NCBI GenBank assembly: GCA_946630765.1
Contig: CAMOZF010000109.1
Span: 1 to 6,436, forward strand
DNA from: an uncultured Lachnospiraceae bacterium
GTDB lineage: Bacteria > Bacillota_A > Clostridia > Lachnospirales > Lachnospiraceae
Direction of reading: 5' to 3'
DNA length: 6,436 nucleotides
Numbering within the stretch: the stretch's first letter is position 1; every line of letters begins with the position of its first letter. The notes under the pieces are model-generated. The model had not been told where the DNA came from, searched no databases, and saw only the letters and a list, made by a program, of their open reading frames with translations. Shown piece by piece: positions 6,362-6,436 of this stretch. The position numbers and the translations under genes are program-made.

Positions 6362-6436
6362 CACGGGGGAATGATCAAGTTTTTCTGCGGCTGGGGCTCC
6401 CGCGCACACGCTTCGTATAGACTTTCAGGGCCCTAC
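6362..6436. other. unassigned end of window downstream of the rnf terminator
   Basis: These 75 bases follow the terminator. An ATG at 6371 opens a frame of 22 codons to the window edge, but GGGGGA directly abuts it with no usable spacing and the peptide is not recognisable. On the - strand a 19-codon frame runs in from the window edge and stops at a TGA at 6373-6375, with a basic end; it could be the tail of a convergent gene. Neither can be supported from so little sequence. Confidence 0.3.

Noticed and set aside
6371..6436. 22-codon frame open to the window edge after the rnf terminator
   Set aside because: No properly spaced ribosome binding site, no recognisable sequence, and a frame this short is expected by chance.

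Overview
The window carries the 3' part of a family GH51 alpha-L-arabinofuranosidase gene, followed by a complete Rnf respiratory operon (ferredoxin:NAD+ oxidoreductase). Everything recognisable is on the + strand. The clostridial gene order rnfC-D-G-E-A-B, strong AGGAGG-type ribosome binding sites, a hemicellulose-debranching enzyme next door and a fairly high GC content (judged by eye, above 50%) suggest an anaerobic, plant-polysaccharide-fermenting member of the Bacillota, class Clostridia, such as a gut or rumen Lachnospiraceae/Oscillospiraceae-like bacterium. Genus cannot be decided from this sequence.

Layout: 1-1121 is the arabinofuranosidase, 5' end cut by the window edge, both catalytic glutamates present. 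1122-1258 is an AT-rich intergenic region with a near-consensus extended -10 promoter (1154-1182) and a hairpin with a U-tract (1195-1228) that begins only a few bases after the predicted transcription start. 1259-6276 is the Rnf operon: rnfC, a fused rnfD-rnfG gene, rnfE, rnfA, rnfB. The first four genes overlap by 4 or 8 bases and rnfB follows after 12 bases, so they should form one translationally coupled transcript. 6324-6361 is a strong intrinsic terminator. The last 75 bases hold nothing I can assign.

How the genes work together: RnfB takes electrons from reduced ferredoxin through its iron-sulfur clusters. They pass through a buried cluster held by RnfA/RnfE cysteines and through covalent FMNs on RnfG and RnfD. 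RnfC, with FMN and two [4Fe-4S] clusters, reduces NAD+. The exergonic transfer drives Na+ or H+ export; the sequence does not let me say which ion. Sugar fermentation, to which the arabinofuranosidase may contribute arabinose, would supply the reduced ferredoxin, but no sequence evidence links the two units functionally.

The Rnf complex is a known system, so I do not claim a new one. The unusual points are the single-polypeptide RnfD-RnfG fusion, an SGCT instead of SGAT flavin-attachment motif in its RnfG half, a four-cysteine cytoplasmic tail on RnfE, extra unassigned cysteines in RnfB, and a possible early attenuator in the rnf leader.
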